Origin: Bacteroidetes bacterium UBA6661
Lineage (GTDB): Bacteria; Bacteroidota; Bacteroidia; AKYH767-A; OLB10
DNA: 5,417 bases
Reading direction: 5' to 3'
Assembly (NCBI GenBank): GCA_002455375.1
Contig: DKKR01000014.1
Coordinates: 985 to 6,401 of the forward strand
Every line of letters starts with the position of its first letter. The first letter of the stretch is position 1. The notes under the pieces were generated by a model. The model was not told the origin of the DNA. It saw nothing but the letters and a program-made list of their open reading frames with translations, and did no database searches. This document shows positions 1-5,073 of this stretch, one piece after another. Position numbers and translations under genes: made by a program.

Positions 1-16
1 GTTACATTTGCAACTT

Positions 17-427
17 ATGCAGGTTTCTATTTATTTAGCAATAGCCCTTTGTATAGGCGGTATTGCAATAGGTTTTATGATAATGTATTTAAAGCTGACT
101 AAAATACAAAAACAGCTAAGGAGTACGGATGGCTATTTAGAAAGTGAAAAATTAAAAAAGGAAACACTTCAAAAAGAGTTGAATGCAGTTTACCAAAGCA
201 AAGAAACTATTGAACTTACTCTAAGGCATCGTTTACAGGAAGCAGCTCAAATTAATAAGCAAATGGATAAAGATATTTTGTTGCTTCAAAAAAGTAATGA
301 AGAAACGGAACACCTGCTAAAAACCAACCAGCCGGAAATACATGCCTTAAAACTACAATTGATAGAAGCAAATAATACCATTGCACGTTTAAAAGCATTG
401 CTTGAGAAAGAGCGAAATGCTAAATAA
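17..427 (+). CDS. Small membrane-anchored coiled-coil protein
   Basis: The protein has 136 residues from the ATG at 17. Residues about 4-25 form one hydrophobic transmembrane helix followed at once by basic residues (KLTKIQKQLR), so the rest is probably cytoplasmic. Residues about 27-135 are almost all charged or polar with regular Leu/Ile spacing and no proline until residue 106, which indicates a long coiled coil. The frame stays open to the window edge and a TTG lies at 8. I chose ATG 17 because it sits directly before the membrane helix; an upstream start outside the window cannot be excluded. The architecture resembles the N-terminus of RmuC (membrane helix plus coiled coil) without its nuclease-like domain, but no diagnostic motif is present, so this is only an alternative. 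It converges on the lipoprotein gene with 8 bp between stops and no visible terminator. Function unknown. Confidence 0.75.
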   Translation: MQVSIYLAIALCIGGIAIGFMIMYLKLTKIQKQLRSTDGYLESEKLKKETLQKELNAVYQSKETIELTLRHRLQEAAQINKQMDKDILLLQKSNEETEHLLKTNQPEIHALKLQLIEANNTIARLKALLEKERNAK

Positions 428-435
428 TTCCCTAT

Positions 436-933
436 CTATTTCTTCTCCGCACTTATATCGCCATTATAACTTATTGGGGAACGATTGGTCATAATAACAT
501 CTAAACTTGCAGTACCATTTTCAAAAATTAAAAATGAAAATTGTTGCACCTGCTGGTGAAAATCTTTTGGTATAAAATTAATGCGCCATTTGCCATTCTT
601 TATTTTTTCTTTTTTCATTTCAAAATCTTTTGAAATAAAGTTCAATGGATTTTCGCCCGAAACTACGTCAGCCGTTCCAAAAGCTCTTCCAAAATAGGGT
701 AGATATACGTTTAAATTACCCGGAGTATAAGTGAAAGTATATAAACCATTTGGTTGCCTGGTTCTACCTGCCTGAGGGCGTATAATATTTACGGTAAAGG
801 TCCAGCTTCCGGTATCTATGGCCCTACCAATTGTAGTGGATGAAGAACTTGCAGATACAGCACTGCTGCTACAGGAGGTAAAAACAAAACCACTTACCAT
901 TACAATTAAAACAATTGACAAATAATTTTTCAT
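436..933 (-). CDS. DUF4251-like lipoprotein
   Basis: The protein has 165 residues. It starts with a lipoprotein signal peptide: MKNY, a hydrophobic core at residues 5-19, and a lipobox-like FTSC with Cys21 as the predicted lipidated residue. A Ser-rich linker follows (residues 22-34). The mature part has a YLPYFGRA motif at residues 77-84 and ends with ISYNGDI at 154-160. From memory these match the conserved stretches of the DUF4251 family, small all-beta lipoproteins common in Bacteroidota and of unknown role. Length is near the family's usual size, so the gene looks complete. No Asp follows Cys21, and the expected site is an outer or periplasm-facing membrane. The gene stands alone on the minus strand and converges with the coiled-coil gene. 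The AT-rich upstream stretch (934-1053) has no convincing promoter box. Family assignment is by motif recognition; biochemical function is unknown. Confidence 0.85.
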   Translation of the reverse strand: MKNYLSIVLIVMVSGFVFTSCSSSAVSASSSSTTIGRAIDTGSWTFTVNIIRPQAGRTRQPNGLYTFTYTPGNLNVYLPYFGRAFGTADVVSGENPLNFISKDFEMKKEKIKNGKWRINFIPKDFHQQVQQFSFLIFENGTASLDVIMTNRSPISYNGDISAEKK

Positions 934-1053
934 AATATAAAACTACAAAAACCATTTATTTTTCAAAAGAAGCATTAACAATTATTTAAACAGGCGCATT
1001 ATATCTTCTGTTGTTTTTTAGCATCCTATTTACAAGCGACTAAATGCTCTACA

Positions 1054-1380
1054 ATGAAACAAAATAATCACAACCAGGAAATATTGCTTAACAGCCACTG
1101 TAGTTTTTTTAAAAGAGAATATGCCGAAAAGTTGGATGGGAAGCAACAAAAAAAATTATCACAAAAAGAAAAAATAGCAGAACTATGCTGGAATGGCTTA
1201 TTGCCCTCTATATTGCCCGAAATTAGCGAGGCAGACGCACAAAATAAGCCTTTAACTATTTGGGAAATAAATGCCACGCAGCATTTAATTGATATTAGGT
1301 TAGGTGCTTTAAACGATAACCTGAATGATGAGTACTCGATAAATCCTTATGTGCATCTAACATTAAAGGAGTATAACTAA
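1054..1380 (+). CDS. Hypothetical protein, 108 residues
   Basis: I cannot name this protein. It is soluble, with no signal peptide or membrane segment. The N-terminal 40 residues are polar and Lys/Gln-rich. The rest looks folded: a helix with a CWNGLLPSILPEI stretch (residues 45-57), a strand-like LTIWEI (67-72), a helix ending in DIRLG (80-84), and YSINPYVHL (94-102) near the C-terminus. The pattern of a CWNGLL helix followed by a YSINPY tail suggests a conserved small family of this lineage, but I am relying on the internal pattern only. The ATG at 1054 is the first in the frame and is preceded by an AT-rich leader without a Shine-Dalgarno sequence, usual for Bacteroidota. The opposite-strand frame at 1068-1277 is a shadow. 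The gene lies upstream of tRNA-Phe with 178 bp between them. Confidence 0.7.
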   Translation: MKQNNHNQEILLNSHCSFFKREYAEKLDGKQQKKLSQKEKIAELCWNGLLPSILPEISEADAQNKPLTIWEINATQHLIDIRLGALNDNLNDEYSINPYVHLTLKEYN

Positions 1381-1490
1381 GGAAAATCTGTACTCATTAT
1401 TAAAAGTTTTATTATTCTTCAATGCAATAATAAATTACGAGCCGGGCTAAACATTTTTTAAAAAACTTTCTCTGTTAGCTAAAATCCCCT

Positions 1491-1498
1491 TATTTTTG
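1491..1498 (+). promoter_or_regulatory. Putative Bacteroidota-type -7 box of tRNA-Phe
   Basis: TATTTTTG fits the Bacteroidota -7 consensus TAnnTTTG exactly. It lies about 60 bp before the tRNA, so transcription would start near 1503-1506. No good TTTG -33 element is visible at the expected distance, which limits confidence. Confidence 0.45.
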
Positions 1499-1501
1499 CT
1501 G

Positions 1502-1513
1502 CCCCGAAAGGGG
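1502..1513 (+). other. GNRA-capped hairpin in the tRNA leader
   Basis: CCCC (1502-1505), a GAAA tetraloop and GGGG (1510-1513) form a compact hairpin at or just after the predicted transcription start of the tRNA. It could mark the 5' end of the precursor or be a processing feature. The GGGG can also pair with CCCC at 1486-1489 in DNA. Its role is unknown. Confidence 0.35.
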
Positions 1514-1558
1514 AAATGCTTTTTCGATACAAATCGGCATAGCTCACAAAGAATGAAT

Positions 1559-1634
1559 GGTGCGGTAGCTCAGTCGGTAGAGCAAAGGACTGAAAATCCT
1601 TGTGTCGCCGGTTCGATCCCGGCCCACACCACCA
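1559..1634 (+). tRNA. tRNA-Phe (anticodon GAA)
   Basis: This is a complete 76-nt cloverleaf. The acceptor arm is GGTGCGG (1559-1565) with CCACACC (1624-1630), the D stem is GCTC/GAGC, and the anticodon stem is AAGGA/TCCTT around the loop CTGAAAA with anticodon GAA. The variable loop is GTGTC and the T stem is GCCGG/CCGGC around TTCGATC. The discriminator is A1631 and the CCA end is encoded (1632-1634). Anticodon GAA reads Phe codons UUU and UUC. One oddity is that acceptor position 5 (C1563) faces A1626 at position 68, a C-A mismatch in an otherwise perfect stem. It is transcribed alone, with its own promoter-like box upstream and terminator downstream. Confidence 0.97.
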
Positions 1635-1636
1635 AC

Positions 1637-1678
1637 AAAAGCGATTACAATTAAAAATTGTAGTCGCTTTTTTGTTTT
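1637..1678 (+). terminator. Intrinsic terminator of tRNA-Phe
   Basis: A 16-bp stem pairs 1637-1652 with 1656-1671 (one G.T pair, T1645 with G1663) around a 3-nt AAA loop. The T-rich tail runs from 1668 to 1678, broken only by G1674. It begins three bases after the encoded CCA end, so it ends the tRNA transcript. Confidence 0.9.
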
Positions 1679-1845
1679 CAAATAAAATATTTTAGTAAAA
1701 TAAATTATTGCATTGCAATATTTTCCTATTGAAGGGGAAAGCGTTTCTATAGGGTTGAAAAGAAATTACATTTATTGAAAACAATTTAAATTCACGTTGC
1801 TATAAACCTCCCGATACAACAGAAAATCCGAGATGCATAAAGACT

Positions 1846-1880
1846 GGCAAGCCGGCCGACTAAAGCCGTAGGCTTGCGCC
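1846..1880. repeat. GC-rich hairpin in AT-rich intergenic DNA
   Basis: GCAAGCC (1847-1853) pairs with GGCTTGC (1871-1877). Inside it, GGC (1854-1856) pairs with GCC (1865-1867) with GTA (1868-1870) bulged out. No T-tract follows, so it is not a typical terminator. It may be a relic of another mobile or attC-like element, or a structured RNA piece; I cannot tell. Confidence 0.35.
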
Positions 1881-1922
1881 GGTAGGGTTTGGAATGGTAA
1901 ACAAGCAAAATTTAATATTTTA

Positions 1923-1941
1923 GTGCAATCGAAATTTGCAC
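1923..1941. promoter_or_regulatory. Perfect dyad GTGCAA-N7-TTGCAC, possible operator
   Basis: Two perfect 6-bp half-sites, GTGCAA (1923-1928) and TTGCAC (1936-1941), are separated by 7 bp. This is a plausible binding site for a dimeric regulator, 120 bp before the 268-residue ORF. No clear promoter is placed next to it, so function is a guess. Confidence 0.25.
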
Positions 1942-1959
1942 AACAAATATTTTTTAACC

Positions 1960-2039
1960 GCCACATTAAAAGGTTGGCTTTCATTGTATTTTTTGGGGGG
2001 AGAGAGTGTGAGATGAAATATATTTGGGAGTTATGTGGC
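1960..2039 (+). repeat. attC-like inverted repeat, degenerate, 80 bp
   Basis: The outer arms are GCCACAT (1960-1966) and ATGTGGC (2033-2039), with an inner pair TTTCAT (1979-1984) and ATGAAA (2013-2018). The left half resembles the left half of the repeat at 2874-2973: both run GCCACAT, an AA-rich step, then GG.TT.GGC. The right half keeps only the last ten bases, GTTATGTGGC, of the attC pattern. The right-hand GTTA matches the start of an attC R' box (consensus GTTRRRY), though the bases after it do not fit fully. By that reading the recombination point is G2030|T2031. It probably belonged to a preceding unit whose gene is lost or never existed. Confidence 0.45.
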
Positions 2040-2965
2040 ATTTTAAAACGACAACAACAAGATGAGCAACTTTTCTAATGTAGGATTTATCGTAACGACA
2101 CAAGAGGAATTTCAACAACTTCTTGACAAAGCGTATAAAACAAGCAACCCAATCAAGACTAACGAAGGTGCTTATTCAATATACACAGACAATTCGGGTG
2201 CTGAATTGTTCATTCAATTCAACAACAAAAATGTTTGTATCGGGGCAAATCCTCACTTCAAAGGAAAAAGCAAAAGAACTGTTTGTTTGACAAATGCGGT
2301 TGAAAGACTAGAAAGCGAACTTGACGGTGCTTTTCATTGTTGGGCAGACCCATCAGAAGAAAACAATCCAGACAGCGGTGCTTATCCTTTTGTTTTTGAC
2401 TTGCCTGACTTCAAAACTATTGGACAAATTGACTTTCCGAAAAATTTTGTCATTCAGTTGACTGCATTTGCACAAGAATTAAGTATTTACAATAGCGAAA
2501 AAGAATATGAGGATAGCCAAACTTCTGAACCAAAATGGGCAACTCAATCTTTTGTTCCGAGCGGACTTTTTTCATTTGGAGAAGATAAAGACCCTAACCC
2601 ACCACAAGCAACAGGTATGTTTACAGGCGTTATCAAACAATTTGAAAGAAAACGCAATGAATTGACAAACGAAGAATTTTATTGGTTGCTTGTTGACACA
2701 TTGGGCGGAGAAGTTGACGTTGTTGCTGACATTAGATTTTTTGAGCAAGCCCCTGTTGTAAACGGAATTGTGCAAGGAGTATTTTGGTTATCGGGACAAC
2801 TCATAAATGCACCGAAAAGAGAATTTAAAGAGAACAAAACATTTTTTCAAAAACTATTCGGACAATAAAAAACGCCACATAACAAGGGTTTGGCGTTAGG
2901 CGGGCTGACGTCCAACCGTGAAAGTTCCTGCGGACTTTCCCGCCCGAACGCCAAGCCCCGAACCG
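2031..2965 (+). mobile_element. Putative integron-type gene cassette carrying the 268-residue ORF
   Basis: The unit has the layout of a mobile cassette: a 31-bp leader, one ORF filling nearly all of it (2062-2868), 5 bp, and then a long imperfect palindrome. In integron cassettes the R'' box of attC is complementary to the R' half at the cassette's own 5' edge, because the two join when the cassette is circular. Here R'' GCCACATAAC (2874-2883) pairs 10 of 10 with GTTATGTGGC (2030-2039). It pairs with the next R' (GTTAGTGGC, 2965-2973) only with a one-base bulge. The predicted 935-bp circle would be cut between G and TT at both edges. No integrase is in the window and the R boxes deviate from the consensus, so this remains an inference. 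Confidence 0.5.
2062..2868 (+). CDS. Hypothetical cassette-borne protein, 268 residues
   Basis: I do not recognise this protein. It is soluble, acidic and has no signal peptide or membrane helix. Two halves can be seen. Residues 1-95 alternate strands and helices (VGFIVTT, a helix at about 14-26, AELFIQF at 47-53). A middle section at about 96-170 is rich in Pro, Asp and aromatics. Residues about 184-249 look like a small beta-barrel: TGMFTGVIKQF, FYWLLVDTLGGEVDVVAD, GIVQGVFWLSGQLI. That spacing recalls an OB-type fold, but this is inference. The C-terminus FFQKLFGQ could be an amphipathic helix. The ATG at 2062 follows an ACAACAACAAG leader, and no independent promoter is evident. It is the only ORF in its repeat-bounded unit, as expected for a cassette gene. 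Codon pattern and length argue that it is real and intact. Confidence 0.85.
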   Translation: MSNFSNVGFIVTTQEEFQQLLDKAYKTSNPIKTNEGAYSIYTDNSGAELFIQFNNKNVCIGANPHFKGKSKRTVCLTNAVERLESELDGAFHCWADPSEENNPDSGAYPFVFDLPDFKTIGQIDFPKNFVIQLTAFAQELSIYNSEKEYEDSQTSEPKWATQSFVPSGLFSFGEDKDPNPPQATGMFTGVIKQFERKRNELTNEEFYWLLVDTLGGEVDVVADIRFFEQAPVVNGIVQGVFWLSGQLINAPKREFKENKTFFQKLFGQ

Positions 2966-2973
2966 TTAGTGGC
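2874..2973 (+). repeat. attC-like imperfect palindrome, 100 bp
   Basis: Nested complementary blocks run inward from both ends: GCCAC (2874-2878) with GTGGC (2969-2973); TAAC (2880-2883) with GTTA (2965-2968); GGG (2886-2888) with CCC (2957-2959); TTGGCGTT (2890-2897) with AACGCCAA (2947-2954); GGGC (2902-2905) with GCCC (2942-2945). An apical hairpin pairs AAAGT.CC (2921-2928) with GGACTTT (2932-2938). The stems are interrupted by small asymmetric bulges (A2879, AA 2884-2885 against several bases, AGGC 2898-2901 against G2946). Imperfect pairing with extrahelical bases, and the TAACAA...CGTTA ends, match the general attC plan. It is not a terminator: no T-tract follows and the next ORF starts 21 bp later. 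The predicted recombination point is G2965|T2966. Confidence 0.7.
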
Positions 2974-2994
2974 CATACCCAGACAGCAACTACC

Positions 2995-3435
2995 ATGACA
3001 ACAGAGCAAAGAAATAAAATTATTGAATTGTGCATCCAGCACATAGACGAACAGGGAAGCGTTCGAGTTGGATGGGCGGCAGAAAAAGTATTGGGACAAA
3101 AACCTCAACATAATATGCTGGACAAAGTTGCCGCAGTTATGTTAGCAGACGGACAATATGTAAAAGATCCAGCTAATCCAAATTTTCGATATGACTGGAA
3201 TATCAGACGCAACCCTGGATACAAAAAAGAAAAATGGACCGAAAGAAATCTAATCGCTTTTGAAATAATCAAAGGATTAATTACCGCCATTTTTTCGATA
3301 CTTGTTAGTGTTATTCTTACTTTAAAAATAGTTGACAACAAACAGGAGAAGTCTGATGAAAAGAAGAGTGAGACAGAATTATCCCGGCCTACCATTTTGA
3401 ACGATTCTACTCATACTGATTCAAGCAGACATTAA
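2995..3435 (+). CDS. Hypothetical single-pass membrane protein with winged-helix-like N-terminus
   Basis: The protein has 146 residues from ATG 2995. The frame is open further left, to a TTG at 2890, but that stretch is the arm of the palindrome, so I use the ATG. Residues 4-70 look like a small helical domain with a wing: helices at 4-17 and 25-33, a helix at 42-51 (LDKVAAVMLA), then DGQYVKDPANPNFRYDW. This is compatible with a winged helix, but no known family is assigned. RRNPGYKKEKW (71-81) is basic. Residues about 91-112 form one transmembrane helix (GLITAIFSILVSVILTL), and the last 34 residues are charged and Ser/Thr-rich. The domain before the helix is probably cytoplasmic. The leader from the cassette edge at 2966 is 29 bp, close to the 31 bp of the previous unit. 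Function unknown; small membrane proteins of this shape occur as cassette cargo. Confidence 0.8.
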   Translation: MTTEQRNKIIELCIQHIDEQGSVRVGWAAEKVLGQKPQHNMLDKVAAVMLADGQYVKDPANPNFRYDWNIRRNPGYKKEKWTERNLIAFEIIKGLITAIFSILVSVILTLKIVDNKQEKSDEKKSETELSRPTILNDSTHTDSSRH

Positions 3436-3449
3436 TCATTATCAAGTAT

Positions 3450-3520
3450 GGTCGCTAACATGGAGTTTTCTGCTACGCTGTCATACAAATAAATCCTCAT
3501 CTTTTGTTCTTGCTGTGGTT
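3450..3520 (+). repeat. Partial attC-like site after the membrane-protein ORF
   Basis: GGTCGCTAAC (3450-3459) lies 14 bp after the stop codon, where an R'' box is expected. It pairs over all ten positions, two of them G.T wobbles, with GTTAGTGGCC at 2965-2974, the 5' edge of the same unit. The rest of the site contains repeat copy A (3478-3509). I could not find a matching right arm or a GTTRRRY box before the next ORF at 3587, so the site is truncated or decayed. Confidence 0.4.
3478..3509 (+). repeat. Direct repeat copy A (32 bp)
   Basis: This stretch begins CTGTCATACAAAT and ends CCTCATCTTTTGTTC. It matches copy B at 4121-4152 at 30 of 32 positions, differing at the 9th and 16th bases, 643 bp apart in the same orientation. 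The 20 bases before each copy still agree at 11 positions. The pair brackets the 166-residue ORF. Confidence 0.85.
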
Positions 3521-3586
3521 TTTGACTTCGTGAATCCCTGCAATTAAATCTTAAACATGTAATTGACCATTCTTTAACTTTAAAAA

Positions 3587-4087
3587 ATGTTTCATTTAAA
3601 ATTAACCGATATTAATGAATGGCTAACTGATAACAAAATTGAGTTTGAAAACCTTAAATCACAAAAATTCCCACCTGTTAACAATGATTTTTATTGGACT
3701 TATAACAATCTATATGAGTTTGTTCAATACTACAATTATAAAGATGAATGCAATAGAGCACTATCAGAATTTCCGGTCAGTAGTTTCGACCTATTAGTAG
3801 GTTGGATAAAGAAGTATGAAATGTTAGGCCAAGACTTACAAATGTTTCACCTAAACTACTTTGACTGGACAGAAGAAGTTGATGCCGACAAAATAAAAGT
3901 TGAAAAGGGAATTTATACCGAAAGAATGCCATTCATAAACATAATTTGCTTTTGTAAAATTTTTCAACTTTTGTTTTGGGATAACATTATTTGCGAAACA
4001 GAGTTGACAGAAAATGAAAAGTCAAAAATAATTTGCCAATTGAAAGCGATTTTAAAAGATTTCAATATGGACATGAACTTTGACTGA
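3587..4087 (+). CDS. Hypothetical protein, 166 residues, between two direct repeats
   Basis: I do not recognise this protein. It has no signal peptide and no clear membrane helix; a hydrophobic stretch at residues 115-132 (PFINIICFCKIFQLLFWD) is interrupted by Lys and more likely a buried helix. It is acidic and aromatic-rich, with FYWTYNNLYEFVQYYNY at 35-51, and appears mostly helical, with a C-terminal helix at about 141-158. Four Cys are present (55, 121, 123, 136) plus Cys150, in no obvious metal-binding pattern. The ATG at 3587 is first in frame and follows an A-rich leader (TTTAACTTTAAAAA). It is the third same-strand ORF in the accessory run and lies between repeat copies A and B, which suggests it moved or duplicated as a unit with them. 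Confidence 0.75.
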   Translation: MFHLKLTDINEWLTDNKIEFENLKSQKFPPVNNDFYWTYNNLYEFVQYYNYKDECNRALSEFPVSSFDLLVGWIKKYEMLGQDLQMFHLNYFDWTEEVDADKIKVEKGIYTERMPFINIICFCKIFQLLFWDNIICETELTENEKSKIICQLKAILKDFNMDMNFD

Positions 4088-4120
4088 CCTTACTTCTGCC
4101 ACCGTTGGTTTACTGCGAAA

Positions 4121-4152
4121 CTGTCATAAAAATAATTCCTCATCTTTTGTTC
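4121..4152 (+). repeat. Direct repeat copy B (32 bp)
   Basis: This is the second copy of the repeat at 3478-3509, with 30 of 32 identities. It sits in a possible small hairpin, GCGAA (4115-4119) with TTCGC (4150-4154), that leaves most of the repeat as the loop. A conserved loop with diverged arms is what one would expect if both copies are the tips of related attC-like sites. No clear R'' or R' box flanks this copy. Confidence 0.85.
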
Positions 4153-4192
4153 GCTATCAGCAGCAGTTCCAGCCGCCGAAATTCTTTTTGGG

Positions 4193-4299
4193 TTTAAGTT
4201 GTTAACTTCATCATACTATTTCTAATCATCAGCGGTTCGGGCAGACTTCCAAATGCACTACTAAACACAATGCTGATGAATGTTAACGGACAACTTAAA
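4193..4299. repeat. Long inverted repeat (107 bp) before the outer-membrane gene
   Basis: The arms total 20 bp in three blocks: TTTAAGTTG (4193-4201) with CAACTTAAA (4291-4299), TTAAC (4202-4206) with GTTAA (4282-4286), and TTCATC (4207-4212) with GATGAA (4275-4280). The right arm carries a CGGA bulge (4287-4290) and a single extra T4281. CATCAGC (4227-4233) can pair with GCTGATG (4272-4278) as an alternative inner stem. Size, bulges and the TTAAC/GTTAA boxes resemble the repeat at 2874-2973, but the sequence differs and the boxes do not fit the attC consensus well. The right arm runs into the ATG at 4299. Confidence 0.6.
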
Positions 4300-4308
4300 T
4301 GAAGCATC

Positions 4309-5016
4309 TTGAGAAAAGCTGGCAACTTAATTTTCTTGACTTTAATTCTTGCGACTACAAATTGTTTCGCACAAAAAGAAAATATTAATACTGACAGGCC
4401 CGACCAGAGTGATGGCGTTTACACAATTCCCAAAAACAAATTTCAAATTGAAAATGGAATCATCCTTGCAAAAGATACATGGCTGAACGATTTTATGCTG
4501 CGTTACGGTCTTACAAGTTCTACCGAAATACGGCTTGCTATAGATGTGGGTAGGGAGGCCGCTGTAAAGGGGTTGAAGCCTGTTAGCATAAGTGTAAAAC
4601 AAAGAATATGGCTACAACAAAAAATAATTCCATCCATAACATTTGTGGGATATGCCACATTTGGAAAGTTGGCGAGCAAAGGCTTCCGTAGCAATGAAAT
4701 TCCCTATGTTCTGGAATTGGCTTTTGAAAACGAGTTGAATGATAAGTTTACAGTCGGCTACAATGTAGGCGCCACCGATGAATTTAAAGACCTTATTCTT
4801 ACCCTCAATTTTGGCTATTCACCCACCGATAAATTTTCGGCCTTTGCTGAATATTTTTCTACTATTGGCAACATGCGGCCTGAACACAACTGGGATGCTG
4901 GAATTTTGTTTGTGCTAAATCCTCAATTACAATTTGATATTGCTTGTGGGCATGCAATTGCTGGTTCGGACAATCGCTTTTTTTCGACTTTTGGAGTGTC
5001 CTACATTTTCAGGTGA
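4309..5016 (+). CDS. Secreted beta-barrel protein, Phenol_MetA_deg (PF13557)-like, start disrupted
   Basis: The protein has 235 residues from a TTG at 4309. Residues 1-21 form a signal peptide (RK, a hydrophobic core at 7-16, and a CFA|Q cleavage site). The mature N-terminus carries NTDRPDQSDGVYTIPKNKFQIENG (27-50 overall), the hallmark opening of this family of putative outer-membrane channel proteins. Alternating strand patterns fill the rest, and the C-terminus SYIFR ends in a barrel-type strand. The member is compact and complete at the C-terminus. The start is odd: an ATG at 4299 reads MKHLEK and then leaves the frame. Removing one A from the A4 run at 4314-4317 would give a normal MKHLEK-AGNLIFLTL signal peptide. 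So either TTG is used or there is a frameshift, real or a sequencing error. The substrate is unknown; the family name does not prove a link to phenol metabolism. Confidence 0.8.
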   Translation: MRKAGNLIFLTLILATTNCFAQKENINTDRPDQSDGVYTIPKNKFQIENGIILAKDTWLNDFMLRYGLTSSTEIRLAIDVGREAAVKGLKPVSISVKQRIWLQQKIIPSITFVGYATFGKLASKGFRSNEIPYVLELAFENELNDKFTVGYNVGATDEFKDLILTLNFGYSPTDKFSAFAEYFSTIGNMRPEHNWDAGILFVLNPQLQFDIACGHAIAGSDNRFFSTFGVSYIFR

Positions 5017-5073
5017 TCTAAAGCAATTTAACCAAATCCTTTTTTTTAAATTTATTAAAGTTGACAATGAACA

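Larger units (their letters stand above)
1679..2030. other. Gene-free intergenic region between tRNA-Phe and the first accessory ORF
   Basis: I see no credible gene here. The 89-residue minus-strand frame at 1772-2041 runs through the repeat structures and has no recognisable domain. The stretch is very AT-rich except for the GC-rich hairpin at 1846-1880. It also holds the dyad at 1923-1941 and most of the attC-like repeat at 1960-2039. It marks the change from ordinary chromosome to the repeat-separated accessory ORFs. Confidence 0.6.

Noticed and set aside
1559..1634. tRNA-Phe as the attachment site of a genomic island
   Set aside because: An accessory region follows the tRNA, but no second copy of the tRNA 3' end occurs in the window and no integrase is present, so there is no direct support.
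1772..2041. 89-residue minus-strand ORF between the tRNA and the first accessory gene
   Set aside because: It overlaps the hairpin, the dyad and the attC-like repeat, has no recognisable domain, and its composition looks like random translation of AT-rich DNA.
2874..2973. Reading the palindrome as a rho-independent terminator
   Set aside because: The stem is long and bulged, no T-tract follows, and the long-range edge complementarity is unexplained by termination.
2890..2994. N-terminal extension of the 146-residue protein from a TTG at 2890
   Set aside because: The extra 35 codons are entirely the palindrome arm and loop; the ATG at 2995 starts a normal-looking protein with a short leader.
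2572..3111. Minus-strand ORFs at 2572-2775, 2847-3044 and 2896-3111
   Set aside because: They lie opposite real plus-strand genes or inside the palindrome and show no domain or start context of their own.
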